Shown here piece by piece: positions 44,022 to 52,652 of a stretch of DNA of 64,000 nt. Under the pieces are notes generated by a model that worked only from the letters and a program-made list of their open reading frames with translations, did not search any database and had not been told where the DNA came from. This DNA is from RYN-111 sp963760125 (GTDB lineage: Bacteria > Actinomycetota > Actinomycetes > Mycobacteriales > SCTD01), in NCBI GenBank assembly GCA_963760125.1, contig CAVXBV010000007.1:310001-374000 (forward strand). Direction: 5' to 3'. The first letter of the stretch is position 1; each line of letters begins with the position of its first letter. The translations under genes and the position numbers were made by a program.

Positions 44022-45137
44022 GTGGCACCCACCCTCGCGCACGTGACGGAGGCGCTCGACGTCCTGTACCCGCCGGCGCTCGCCGAGGTCTGGGACGCCA
44101 TCGGCTTGGTCGTGGGGGATCCCGCGGCTCCGGTCCGCCGGGTGCTTCTGGCTGTGGACCCCGTGCGGCCGGTGGTCGACGAGGCCCTGTCCGGTGGCTT
44201 CGACCTGCTCGTGACCCACCACCCGCTGTACCTGCGGGGCACGACGACGGTCTCGGCCGGGACGGCCAAGGGTCGCCTCGTGCACGACCTGGTCCGGGGC
44301 GGGTGCGCGCTGTTCGTGGCCCACACCAACGCGGACAAGGCGGTCGGCGGCGTCAATGATGCGCTGGCCGGACTGCTGGGTCTGCAGGACGCGGTTCCGC
44401 TGACCAGGGACCGCGAGCCACTCGACGTGCTCGTGGTCCACGTCCCGTCCGCCGATGCCGACCGCGTGCGCGACGCCCTGGTCGCCGCGGGCGCCGGTCG
44501 GCTGGGGGACTACGACAGTTGCAGCTGGGACGTCACGGGGACCGGGCGCTTTCGGCCGCTCGACGGGGCGCACCCGACCGTCGGGACGATCGGCGAGCCC
44601 AGCACCGTCGAGGAAGCTCGGCTCGAGCTCGTGGTGCCGCGAGCGGCGCAGCGTGCCGTCCTCGCGGCCCTGGCCGCCCAGCATCCCTACGAGACGCCCT
44701 CCTTCCACCTGCTGCCGGCAGAGGTCCCGTCGGTCACGGGCTTGGGTCGCGTCGGGGACATCCCCCCGACGACCGTCGCTGAGCTGACGGCGCGCATCGA
44801 CAGGTTGCTGCCTGCCACGGCAGGCGGGGTCCGCGCCGCCGGCGACCCCGCTTCCGCCGTACGCCGCCTGGCCGTCTGCGGGGGAGCGGGTGACGACCTC
44901 ATCGGCGCGGCCCACGCCGCCGGAGCAGACGCCTACCTCACCTCCGACCTGAGGCACCACGTCACGAGCGAGGCACCCGCGGGCCTGGCGCTGCTCGATG
45001 CCGCCCACTGGGCGAGCGAATGGCCGTGGCTCTCGTCGGCCGCGCAGGCCCTGACTAGGGTCGTAGGGGTCGAGGCGGTCGTCTCGACGCTGTGCACCGA
45101 CCCGTGGACCACTGCCTCGAGGAGCCCCCGTACGTGA
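44022..45137 (+). CDS. Nif3-like dinuclear metal-centre protein
   Basis: The 371-residue protein belongs to the Nif3 (YbgI/DUF34) family: IGLVVGDPAAPVRRVLLAVD, VTHHPLYLRG with metal-ligand His residues, VAHTNADKAVGGVNDALA, an inserted PII-like/YqfO domain in the middle (YDSCSWDVTGTGRF), then VCGGAGDDLI and DLRHHVTSEA near the end. These proteins form hexamers with a two-metal site. Exact activity is unsettled, with GTP cyclohydrolase-type claims for some members. GTG 44022 is supported by TAACCT 7 bases upstream. Its stop overlaps the next start (GTGA at 45134). Confidence 0.92.
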   Translation: MAPTLAHVTEALDVLYPPALAEVWDAIGLVVGDPAAPVRRVLLAVDPVRPVVDEALSGGFDLLVTHHPLYLRGTTTVSAGTAKGRLVHDLVRGGCALFVAHTNADKAVGGVNDALAGLLGLQDAVPLTRDREPLDVLVVHVPSADADRVRDALVAAGAGRLGDYDSCSWDVTGTGRFRPLDGAHPTVGTIGEPSTVEEARLELVVPRAAQRAVLAALAAQHPYETPSFHLLPAEVPSVTGLGRVGDIPPTTVAELTARIDRLLPATAGGVRAAGDPASAVRRLAVCGGAGDDLIGAAHAAGADAYLTSDLRHHVTSEAPAGLALLDAAHWASEWPWLSSAAQALTRVVGVEAVVSTLCTDPWTTASRSPRT

Positions 45138-45874
45138 AGGCCGACCCGTCCGCCCAGCTGCGGTTGCTCGATCTCCAGGCGCTCGACACCGCGATCGACC
45201 AGCTCGCGCACAAGCGTCGAACGCTGCCCGAGCTCGCTGAGATGGCGCGTCGCGACGAGCTCGTCGCCACGCGTCGCGACGATGTCGCCCTGGCGGAGTC
45301 CACGGTCAGCGACCTGCAGCGCGAGGTCACCAAGGCCGAGCTGGACATCGAGCAGGTGCGTGGGCGACGGGACCGCGACGAGCAGCGGCTGGCCTCCGGG
45401 GCGATCACCGTGCCCAAGCAGCTCGAGGAGCTGCAGCACGAGGTCGCGACCCTGACCAAGCGGCAGAGCGACCTCGAGGACGCGGAGCTCGAGGTGATGG
45501 AGCGGCTCGAACAGGCGCAGAAGACCCTCGATGCGCTGCTGGTCGAGCGCGACGGCCATGTGGCTGCCCGCGCCGAGGCTGAGCGGGTCCGCGACGCCAC
45601 GTGGGCCGAGATCGATGACGAGATCGAGCGGGTGCGCGACGAGCGTCGGGTGATGCAGACCGAGATCCCGACGGACCTGCTGGCGCTGTACGAGAAGATC
45701 CGGGCTGCTGAGGGCGGCATCGGTGTCGGGCCCATCGAGCGAGCCCGCTGCGGGGCCTGCCGTCTCGAGCTCATGAACAACGAGAAGGTCGAGTACCGCA
45801 ACGCCGCGGCGGACGAGGTGCTGCGGCACGAGTGCCGAAGGATCCTGGTGCGCACGGCCGAGTCCGGTCTGTGA
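45134..45874 (+). CDS. Coiled-coil protein with C4-type zinc ribbon
   Basis: The 246-residue protein has a long alpha-helical coiled coil (residues 10-190; LRLLDLQALDTAIDQLAHKR and many heptads) and a C-terminal zinc-ribbon (zf-RING_7 type) with CGAC at about 208-211. The second knuckle, usually C-x-x-C before GRILV, reads RHECRRILV here, so one Cys is replaced (a neighbouring His might substitute). GTG 45134 follows GAGGAG and overlaps the Nif3 stop by 4 bases. The Nif3, zinc-ribbon, RNase H/phosphatase order is conserved in actinobacteria. It may be an RNA- or nucleoid-linked scaffold. Confidence 0.88.
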   Translation: MKADPSAQLRLLDLQALDTAIDQLAHKRRTLPELAEMARRDELVATRRDDVALAESTVSDLQREVTKAELDIEQVRGRRDRDEQRLASGAITVPKQLEELQHEVATLTKRQSDLEDAELEVMERLEQAQKTLDALLVERDGHVAARAEAERVRDATWAEIDDEIERVRDERRVMQTEIPTDLLALYEKIRAAEGGIGVGPIERARCGACRLELMNNEKVEYRNAAADEVLRHECRRILVRTAESGL

Positions 45875-45884
45875 GGTCGCTGTC

Positions 45885-47042
45885 GTGAGAGTCGTCGTCG
45901 AGGCCGACGGCGGCTCCCGAGGCAACCCCGGCCCAGCCGGGTACGGCGCGGTGGTGCTCGACCCGACGACCGGCGCGGTGCTCGCCGAGGCCGCAGCCGG
46001 GATCGGCACGGCGACCAACAACGTCGCGGAGTACCAAGGACTGATCGCCGGCCTGCGGGCGGCCCGGGACCTCGGCGCCGACGAGGTCGACGTGCGCATG
46101 GACTCCAAGCTCGTCGTCGAGCAGATGTCCGGTCGCTGGCAGGTGAAGCACCCCTCCATGAAGCCGCTGGCGCGCGAGGCGGCGGGGCTGGTCGCCGGGT
46201 TCTCTCGCGTCGCCTTCTCCTGGATCCCCCGCGAGCGCAACAAGCAGGCGGACCGGCTCGCCAACGAGGCGATGGACGCGGCGGCCAAGGGCCTGGTGTG
46301 GCGGGCCGGTGGCGACAGCGGCCGCGCGGACGCGGCCGATGCCTTCCTGGCTGCCGCCGAACGCCCGTCGGCCGCACCAGCTCCCGCCGTCGCGTCCGCA
46401 CCGACCGGCTCGGGGTGGTCGGCGCCGTCGGGAGTGCCGACGACCTTGCTGCTGCTGCGCCACGGGCAGACCCCGCTGTCGGTGGAGAAGCGCTTCTCCG
46501 GCCTCGGGGACCCGGAGCTCACCGAGATCGGCCTCGCGCAGGCTGCGGCTGCGGCGCGCCGGCTGGCGAGCTCGAAGGCGACCGCGGTCGTCTCCTCCCC
46601 GCTGTCCCGTGCCCGGCAGACGGCCGAGGCGGTCGCCGCCGCGCTCGGGCTGTCGGTCGAGGTCGACGAGGGCTTGCGGGAGACCGACTTCGGCGACTGG
46701 GAGGGCTACACCTTCGGCGAGATCCACCAGCGTTGGCCCACCGAGATGACGGCCTGGCTGGGCTCGTCGGCGGTCGCTCCGCCGTACGGCGAGAGCTTCG
46801 ACGAGACGACCGTGCGGGTGCGCCAGGCGCGAGACCGGATCCTTGCCGCCCACGGTGGCGAGAGGGTCGTGGTGATCAGCCACGTGTCCCCGATCAAGAC
46901 CCTGCTGCGCCTGGCGCTCGACGCCCCGGCCTCGGCGCTCTACCGGATGCACCTCGACCTGTGCGCGCTGTCCGAGGTGCAGTGGTTCTCCGACGGCCCG
47001 GCCGTGGTGCGGTCCATGAACGACACCCACCACCTGGACTGA
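45885..47042 (+). CDS. Bifunctional RNase HI / acid phosphatase (phosphoglycerate-mutase fold)
   Basis: The 385-residue protein has an N-terminal RNase HI domain (residues 1-135): VVVEADGGSRGNPGPAG with the first catalytic Asp, NNVAEYQGLIAGL with Glu, RMDSKLVVEQ and NKQADRLANEA. A linker of about 50 residues follows. The histidine phosphatase domain (about 185-385) has LLLLRHGQTPLS, SSPLSRARQTAEA, LRETDFGDWEG and VISHVSPIK. It removes RNA from RNA-DNA hybrids and dephosphorylates a small metabolite, as known for the mycobacterial homologue. GTG 45885 lies 10 bases after the zinc-ribbon gene, in the same operon. Confidence 0.93.
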   Translation: MRVVVEADGGSRGNPGPAGYGAVVLDPTTGAVLAEAAAGIGTATNNVAEYQGLIAGLRAARDLGADEVDVRMDSKLVVEQMSGRWQVKHPSMKPLAREAAGLVAGFSRVAFSWIPRERNKQADRLANEAMDAAAKGLVWRAGGDSGRADAADAFLAAAERPSAAPAPAVASAPTGSGWSAPSGVPTTLLLLRHGQTPLSVEKRFSGLGDPELTEIGLAQAAAAARRLASSKATAVVSSPLSRARQTAEAVAAALGLSVEVDEGLRETDFGDWEGYTFGEIHQRWPTEMTAWLGSSAVAPPYGESFDETTVRVRQARDRILAAHGGERVVVISHVSPIKTLLRLALDAPASALYRMHLDLCALSEVQWFSDGPAVVRSMNDTHHLD

Positions 47043-47053
47043 GTCGGTCGGGC

Positions 47054-47722
47054 TCAGCAGCCGTCGGCGCTGCAGGTGTCGCCGGACTCGATCGTCACCA
47101 GGGCTGGCTCCCTGGTCTCCCACGCGCGCGTGAGGGTGCGCAACACCACCTCGGGGGACTGTGCGCCGGGTACGGCGAAACGTCCGTCGACGGCGAAGAA
47201 CGGAACACCGGTGACGCCCAGGTCCTCGGCGCGGGCCATGTCGGCGCGCACGTCCGCGGTGTAGGCGTCGCCCGCGAGCACCTCGGCCGCGCCCGTCACG
47301 CCGACCTCATCGGCCAGGCGCGTGAGGGTCGCGTGGTCGTCCATCGGCTCGCCCTCGGTGAAGCACGCCTTCAGCAGCCGCTCCTTGAGAGCGTCCTGCC
47401 GGGAGCCGGCGTGGTGCAACAACCGGTGCGCGTCGAACGTGTTGCCGCCCTGCGCGTGGTCGAAGCGGAAGTCCAGCCCCTCCTCGGCAGCGGCGGACGT
47501 CATCTGGTCGAGCATCTGCTGGGCGCGAGGCACGTCGACGCCGTACTTGCGGGCGAGCTTCTCGGCGTACGACCCGGGGGAGCGGGTCGCTCGCGGGTCC
47601 AGCTGGAAGCTGTGCCAGCTCACCTCGACGGGGTGGGGGAAGTCCTGCAGGGCGCGCTCGAGGCGGCGCTTTCCGATGTAGCACCAGGGGCAGACGATGT
47701 CGGACCAGATCTCAACCTTCAT
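47054..47722 (-). CDS. DsbA-family oxidoreductase (FrnE-like)
   Basis: The 222-residue cytoplasmic thioredoxin-fold protein begins EIWSDIVCPWCYIGKRRLE, with the CxxC active site at residues 11-14, and has FDHAQGGNTFDAHRLLHHA and GVTGVPFFAVDGRF. This is the FrnE/YwbO type of DsbA-like protein, which has no signal peptide. A C-terminal DTCSADGC tail adds a CxxxxC pair, possibly a second redox site. It is convergent with the RNase H/phosphatase gene, with 11 bases between stops. Confidence 0.9.
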   Translation of the reverse strand: MKVEIWSDIVCPWCYIGKRRLERALQDFPHPVEVSWHSFQLDPRATRSPGSYAEKLARKYGVDVPRAQQMLDQMTSAAAEEGLDFRFDHAQGGNTFDAHRLLHHAGSRQDALKERLLKACFTEGEPMDDHATLTRLADEVGVTGAAEVLAGDAYTADVRADMARAEDLGVTGVPFFAVDGRFAVPGAQSPEVVLRTLTRAWETREPALVTIESGDTCSADGC

Positions 47723-47757
47723 GCCCAGTGCAACCGGACCCGGCGGCCAAGACTTCC

Positions 47758-49920
47758 CTAGCGGATGAGCGGATCACGGGGAAGGCCCAGCATCCGCTCG
47801 GCGATCTGGTTCCGCTTGATCTCCGAGGTCCCTCCGGCGATCGACAAGCCGCGGTGGGCGATGCCGAGTCGAGCGGCCATCGCGCCGGGACCGTCGAAGA
47901 ACGCCGCCTCCGGCCCAGCGAGATCGAGCAGCATCGCGGCGGACTCGTGCCCGAGCTCGGAGAGGACGAGCTTGCTGATGTTGCCCTCCGGGCCGGGTCC
48001 GCCGCCGGTGACTGCCCGCTGAGCGGCGCGCAGGTTGAGCAGCGCCATGGCTTGCAGCTGGGAGATGTAGCTGCCGATCCGGGTCTCGCCTCCGGCCAGC
48101 CGCTCGGGATGGGCGTCGTGCAGGGGGAAGAACATCTCACCGGGCAGGGAGTACGCGCCCTGGCCGCCGCCGATGCTCACGCTCTCGTTACCGAGCGTCG
48201 CCCGCGCCACGGTCCAACCACCGTCCACGGGCCCGACGACGTCCTCGTCCGCGACGAAGACGTCGTGGAAGAACACCTCGTTGAACTCCGAGGCGCCACC
48301 GGTCATTCGTAGGGGACGGACCTCGACCCCGGGCGCCTGCATGTCCAGGACCACCGTGGTGATCCCCTGGTGCTTGGGCACGTCGGGGTTGGTGCGGACC
48401 GTCGCGAAGCCGCGACCTGCCACGTGCGCACCGCTCGTCCAGACCTTCTGGCCGTTGACCAGCCAGCCGCCGTCGACCTTGGTGGCGCGCGTCTTGACCC
48501 CGGCGGCGTCCGAGCCGGCCTCCGGCTCGCTGAACAGCTGGCACCAGATGACCTCCTGGCTCATGGCGCTCGGCACCCAGCGCTGCACCTGCTCGGGAGT
48601 TCCGTACTGGATGAGCGTCAGGATCACCCACCCGGTGATCCCGTACGACGGTCGCTTCACCCCCGCCACGGCCAGTTCCTGCTCGATGACGAGTTGCTCC
48701 ACGGCACCGGCCCCGCGTCCCCAGGGCTGGGGCCAGTGCGGCATCGCATATCCCGTGCTGAGCATCGCCTCGAGGCGGGTCGCGTCGTCCACGTCCTTCA
48801 CCTGTGCCGCGAAGGACTGCACGTCCCGCCGCATCGCCTCGGCCTCGGGCGGCAGCTCCACGGTCCGGGTTCGGGTGACGCCCTGCCTGCTGCAGGCCGC
48901 GGCGGAGCGCGCTGCGGCATCGGGGTCGAGGAGCGCGCGCAGGACGAGGGCGCGACGCAAGAACAGGTGGGCGTCGTGCTCCCACGTGTAGCCGATCCCG
49001 CCGTGGACCTGGATGTTGAGGTTGGCGCAGAGGTCCGCGGCAGGGCCGGCTTGCGACGCAGCGATGGCGGCCGCGAGCGTCAGCTCTGCACCGCCGACAG
49101 CGGCAGCCCGGGCGGCGTCCCAGACGGCCGCGGTCGCCAGCTCGGTCGCGACGACCATGTTGGCGCAGTGGTGCTTCACGGCCTGGAACGTCGCGATCGG
49201 GCGACCGAACTGCTCGCGGACCTTGGAGTACGCCCCCGCGGCTTCGGTACACGCGCGCGCGATCCCGATCGCCTCCGCGGACAGGACCACCCGGGTCACG
49301 TCCGTCAGGGCCTGCGCGGCGCCGGGCAGCAGCCTCACCTCGGCCCCGTCGAGCCGCACCTGGGTCGAGTGACGGGTGGGATCGAGGTTCTTCAGCGCGT
49401 CGGCGGCGACCCCCGGAGCGTCGAGCCTGACGAGCACCACGTCCTCACCCACCGCCACCATGAGCTCATCGGCCAGGCCGCCGCCCAGAGCGACCGACAC
49501 GGTTCCGCTGGCGCTCACCCCCGTGAGCGTGATGCTCGCTCCGAAGCCGATCGCTGCCGTGCACGTCCCGTCGGCGTACGCCGGAAGGGCTGCCGCGCGG
49601 TGCTCGTCACATGCGACCGCCGCAAGGACCGCGCTGGCGATGACCGTCGGCACGAACGGTCCAGGAACGAGCCCGGCGCCAAGCTGCTCGACCACGATGG
49701 TGAGCTCTTCGAGGCCGTACCCCGACCCGCCGACGTCCTCCGGCAGGTGCAGGCCCAGCCAGCCCAGCCCCGCCAACTCCGGCCAGAGGGGACCGGTCGT
49801 CTCGCTCTCGGACTCGGACTCCAGCAGGGCTCGTGCGGACGCCAGGCTGGCGCGCTTGCGCACCAGGCTGGCGACCGAGTCGCTGAGGGCGCGGTGGTCG
49901 TCGGTGATCGCGAGAGGCAT
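47758..49920 (-). CDS. Double-length acyl-CoA dehydrogenase
   Basis: The 720-residue protein consists of two acyl-CoA dehydrogenase units in tandem. Residues 1-335 form the first (ELAGLGWLGLHLPEDVGGSG, NLNIQVHGGIGYTWEHDAHL). Residues about 350-720 form the second (WCQLFSEPEAGSDAAG, NGQKVWTSGAHVAGRG, FNEVFFHDVFV, IAGGTSEIKRNQIAERMLGL). Usual members are 380-400 residues and often form heteromeric pairs, as in actinobacterial sterol or fatty-acid degradation, so this looks like a natural fusion of such a pair. It needs FAD; which half is catalytic cannot be decided by eye. It is divergent from rnpB, with GAGGGT 6 bases before the ATG. Confidence 0.9.
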   Translation of the reverse strand: MPLAITDDHRALSDSVASLVRKRASLASARALLESESESETTGPLWPELAGLGWLGLHLPEDVGGSGYGLEELTIVVEQLGAGLVPGPFVPTVIASAVLAAVACDEHRAAALPAYADGTCTAAIGFGASITLTGVSASGTVSVALGGGLADELMVAVGEDVVLVRLDAPGVAADALKNLDPTRHSTQVRLDGAEVRLLPGAAQALTDVTRVVLSAEAIGIARACTEAAGAYSKVREQFGRPIATFQAVKHHCANMVVATELATAAVWDAARAAAVGGAELTLAAAIAASQAGPAADLCANLNIQVHGGIGYTWEHDAHLFLRRALVLRALLDPDAAARSAAACSRQGVTRTRTVELPPEAEAMRRDVQSFAAQVKDVDDATRLEAMLSTGYAMPHWPQPWGRGAGAVEQLVIEQELAVAGVKRPSYGITGWVILTLIQYGTPEQVQRWVPSAMSQEVIWCQLFSEPEAGSDAAGVKTRATKVDGGWLVNGQKVWTSGAHVAGRGFATVRTNPDVPKHQGITTVVLDMQAPGVEVRPLRMTGGASEFNEVFFHDVFVADEDVVGPVDGGWTVARATLGNESVSIGGGQGAYSLPGEMFFPLHDAHPERLAGGETRIGSYISQLQAMALLNLRAAQRAVTGGGPGPEGNISKLVLSELGHESAAMLLDLAGPEAAFFDGPGAMAARLGIAHRGLSIAGGTSEIKRNQIAERMLGLPRDPLIR

Positions 49921-49968
49921 GCCACGACCCTCTCAGACGCACGAGAAGGAGACCGGCGTGACCGCGCG

Positions 49969-49974
49969 TATCCT
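49969..49974 (+). promoter_or_regulatory. -10 element TATCCT for rnpB
   Basis: TATCCT lies 6 bases before the predicted 5' end of the RNase P RNA, in the short gap divergent from the acyl-CoA dehydrogenase gene. Confidence 0.6.
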
Positions 49975-49980
49975 CGGGGC

Positions 49981-50370
49981 GGGACGAGTCGGTCGGACGG
50001 CCGCGGCAGCGATCCAGCTGTCGAGGAAAGTCCGGGCTCCACAGGGCAGGGTGGTCGTTAACAGCGACCCGGGGTGACCCGCGGGAAAGTGCCACAGAGA
50101 GAAGACCGCCACTGCTTCGGCAGTGGTAAGGGTGAAACGGTGGAGTAAGAGCCCACCAGCGCCCGGGGTGACCCGGGCGGCTCGGCAAACCCCACCCGGA
50201 GCAAGGTCAAGAGGGAGCTCCGGCTCCTGTGAGGACGTTTGAGGGCGGCCCGCCCGAGTTCTCAGGTAGACCGCACGAGGCCACTGGCAACAGTGGTCCC
50301 AGATGGATGGTCGTCACCTCCTGCTTTGGCAGGAGGTACAGAACCCGGCTTACAGACCGACTCGTCCCCT
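49981..50370 (+). ncRNA. rnpB: RNase P RNA (type A)
   Basis: About 390 bases. The P1 ends pair: GGGACGAGTCGG (49981-49992) with CCGACTCGTCCC (50358-50369). Conserved elements occur in order: GAGGAAAGTCCGGGC (50023), CCACAGAGAGAAGACC, GGTAAGGGTGAAACGGTG and, near the 3' end, AGATGGATGGTCGTCACC. It is the catalytic RNA that trims tRNA 5' leaders, such as that of tRNA-Val here. Exact ends may differ by a few bases. Confidence 0.95.
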
Positions 50371-50390
50371 CGCACCTGTTGGCGCTGCGG

Positions 50391-50409
50391 CGTGTGCTGC
50401 CAGCACGCG
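50391..50409 (+). terminator. Hairpin 20 bases after rnpB
   Basis: CGTGTGCTG and CAGCACGCG form an almost perfect stem with one G-T pair just downstream of the rnpB 3' end. It is followed by GGCTGTCTCG rather than a U tract. It is the likely end of the RNase P RNA transcript. Confidence 0.45.
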
Positions 50410-50476
50410 GGCTGTCTCGTGCGGGCTTCCGAGCAGCGCCAGACCCGACTGCACACCGGTCGCAGCCTGCCGCGAC

Positions 50477-51616
50477 TCAGAGGCGACGGCGCCGGCGAGT
50501 CCGAACCACGGCTGCTCCCGCGACAAGCACGCCGGTCAGTACCGCTGCCAGGGCGGACACACCCACCACCCGTGAGAAGGACCACCAGCTCGTTGGGTGG
50601 CCGGTGGGGGCGAGGGCCGCGGCCCGGCAGACTCGGATGTCGTCGACCAGCCCCCAGTCGGCGCCCGACGTCATGCTCGCGTGGTAACGCTGCACGACCT
50701 GGTCGAAGCCGGTGCCGCCGGGCACGGTGCCGGTGACCAGCGCCCAGTTGCTCTCGGGCTCTTGGACGACGGCTGCGCTCTCGGCGCCGGTTGCGCTGTT
50801 GCGGAGTCGCAACGCGAAGGTGGGCGCGTTCCCGACGTCCATCGTCGCGATGTGAGCACTCAGCAGGTAGGTCACGCCAGGGCTGGTCGGCGTCGAAAGC
50901 GTGCCCACGACTCCCTGAGCGCCCCGGGGCGGGATCAGGAGGTACGTCGATCCGAGAGCTGCGAGGCGCGTTGGGGCCCACGGGGAGCCGTTGCTCACCG
51001 CTCGTGGCCACAGCGAGCCGGTGTCCGACCGGGTCCAGCCAGGGACCTGGGTCGTCGACACTCCGGATCCCGCACCCAGCAGCGGCTCGAAGACGGGCCA
51101 CTCGCCGTTGCTGCCCGGAGGGCCGCTGACTGATTCGAAGCTGGGGTTGAGCACGAGGTTGGGTGAGGACGGCGCGCAGCTCGGCGCCTGTGTCGGTGCG
51201 GGGGTGGGCTTGGCGACACCTGTCGGGACCGGGGCGGCGGAGGGGGTGGGGGAGGGGGTGGGGGAGGGGGTCACGGTGGGTGTCGCGGTGGGGGTCGGGG
51301 TGGGTGTGCGGGTGCGCGTGGGGGTCGGCGCGGGTGTCGGAGTCCGGGTGGGGGAGGGGGCCGAAGTCGGGTCGGAGGTGCGCGACGCCAAGGGCGTTGC
51401 CGTCGGGGTCGGAGTCCGGGTGGGGTTCGCAGTTGGTGACGGTGACGGGGTCGCCGGGGAGTCCGGCGTCGGCGCCGTCGGCGCCGGTGTGGCGTGAGAG
51501 TCCGCAGCGGCGAGGGCCGGCATCGGCCAGCCCAGAGACATGACCAGGAAAGCCAGCACCAGGGGACCTGATCGCCGCCATGCTGTGCTGCGGTGATGTC
51601 CCCGGCCGCAGCTCAC
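50477..51616 (-). CDS. Secreted, Pro/Thr-rich stalked protein with C-terminal membrane anchor
   Basis: The 379-residue protein has a signal peptide (about 15-37), a stalk of about 110 residues of Pro, Thr, Ser and Ala (many TPTP units, 38-150), then a carbohydrate-binding-like beta domain opening NLVLNPSFESVSG and closing WGLVDDIRVC. A C-terminal transmembrane helix ends in RTRRRRRL. It is thus displayed on the cell surface, held by the membrane. It is a paralogue of the neighbouring 51621-52652 protein and starts 4 bases after that gene's stop, so the pair forms an operon. Function unknown; ligand binding at the envelope is plausible. Confidence 0.75.
   Translation of the reverse strand: MSCGRGHHRSTAWRRSGPLVLAFLVMSLGWPMPALAAADSHATPAPTAPTPDSPATPSPSPTANPTRTPTPTATPLASRTSDPTSAPSPTRTPTPAPTPTRTRTPTPTPTATPTVTPSPTPSPTPSAAPVPTGVAKPTPAPTQAPSCAPSSPNLVLNPSFESVSGPPGSNGEWPVFEPLLGAGSGVSTTQVPGWTRSDTGSLWPRAVSNGSPWAPTRLAALGSTYLLIPPRGAQGVVGTLSTPTSPGVTYLLSAHIATMDVGNAPTFALRLRNSATGAESAAVVQEPESNWALVTGTVPGGTGFDQVVQRYHASMTSGADWGLVDDIRVCRAAALAPTGHPTSWWSFSRVVGVSALAAVLTGVLVAGAAVVRTRRRRRL
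51241..51270 (+). repeat. G-rich tract with quadruplex potential
   Basis: Five runs of five G separated by single T or A bases, in the stalk-coding part of the 50477-51616 gene (Pro-rich on the minus strand). The G-rich strand is the template strand, so a quadruplex could form during transcription. Similar but weaker GT-rich runs mark the stalk of the paralogue at 52400-52520. Confidence 0.55.
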
Positions 51617-51620
51617 GTGG

Positions 51621-52652
51621 TCATGCCTTGCGCCGGCGGCGCAGTGCGGCCACGAGCCCCGCGGTCAGGACCGCACCGCCGACCGACGCAGCAGCCACCC
51701 GGGAGAGCGTCCACCAGCCGTGCTGGACCACCGAGGTCGGTCCGACAGCCAGGCAGATGCGCGCGTCGTCGAAGAACGCCTGCGCCGACCGGGGAGTAAG
51801 CAGCACCCGGTCGAAAGGAGCGCTGCTCGTGACGGTCCCGGTGAACAGCACCCAACTGCCCACCTGGGTCGTGGAGGTCTGGACCAAGGGCACGCTCTGC
51901 GCGCCGGTCGTGCTGTTGCGCAGCAACAGCTCGACCGTCGTGGGCGTTGCCGGTGAGAGGGTCTGCACCTGAACGCTCAGCACATAGGTCGCACCGACGC
52001 CCGTCGAGGTGGACAGCGTCCCGACCAGTCCCTGCAGCCGCGACACCGCGGCCATCTTCGAACCGTGGAAAGCGGGAGGGAGCGGGAACCCGCCGGAGTA
52101 CACCTGGGGTCCGCCAGAGGAAGGGCTGGCGCGGGTCCATGGCGGTACGTGGGTGGTCGCAGGCTCCAGCACCGGCCAGGTCGTCCCGGTGAACCCCGTG
52201 CCGACGCCCACGCTCTCGAAGCTGGCGTTCTGCACGAGGTTCGGCGCTGATGGGAGGCACATGGCCACCGGTGTGATCACGGGGGTGGTCGTCGTCGGCG
52301 TGGGCGCGGCGGTGAGCGACGGAGCCGGCGTGACGCTCGACGTGGGAGCGGGCGTGGCGGTGAGCGACGGAGCCGGCGTGACGGTCGACGTGGGAGTGGG
52401 CGTACGGGTGGGCATCGGTGTGGGGGTGCGGGTCGGTGTCGCTCCGGGGGGTCGCGACGGCGAGGGCGTGGGGTCGGGGGTCGGGGTTCGCGTGGGCGTG
52501 GGGGTGCGGGTGGGGTCGGACGTGGGCGCGACGGTTTCGTAAGCGCCTGGCGTCCTCGTCGGGGTCGGCGTCGGCGCTGCAAGGGCGTGGCCGGGTACCG
52601 CCCACGCCATCGGCGCGGCGACAAGGGCCAGGGCGATCACCGCTGCACGCAC
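51621..52652 (-). CDS. Secreted, Pro/Thr-rich stalked protein (paralogue)
   Basis: The 343-residue protein has the same architecture as its downstream neighbour: a signal peptide (1-25, GHALA), a Pro/Thr-rich stalk (26-140), a beta domain opening NLVQNASFESVGVG and closing AFFDDARICLAVG, and a C-terminal transmembrane helix ending RRRRKA. The two differ in most residues, so the duplication is old, but stalk DNA of both is rich in short repeats. ATG 52652 has no strong Shine-Dalgarno sequence. It is the first gene of the two-gene operon. Confidence 0.73.
   Translation of the reverse strand: MRAAVIALALVAAPMAWAVPGHALAAPTPTPTRTPGAYETVAPTSDPTRTPTPTRTPTPDPTPSPSRPPGATPTRTPTPMPTRTPTPTSTVTPAPSLTATPAPTSSVTPAPSLTAAPTPTTTTPVITPVAMCLPSAPNLVQNASFESVGVGTGFTGTTWPVLEPATTHVPPWTRASPSSGGPQVYSGGFPLPPAFHGSKMAAVSRLQGLVGTLSTSTGVGATYVLSVQVQTLSPATPTTVELLLRNSTTGAQSVPLVQTSTTQVGSWVLFTGTVTSSAPFDRVLLTPRSAQAFFDDARICLAVGPTSVVQHGWWTLSRVAAASVGGAVLTAGLVAALRRRRKA

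Noticed and set aside
51241..51270. CRISPR or minisatellite array
   Set aside because: The repeats are short G runs inside a Pro/Thr-rich coding region, without uniform repeat-spacer structure.
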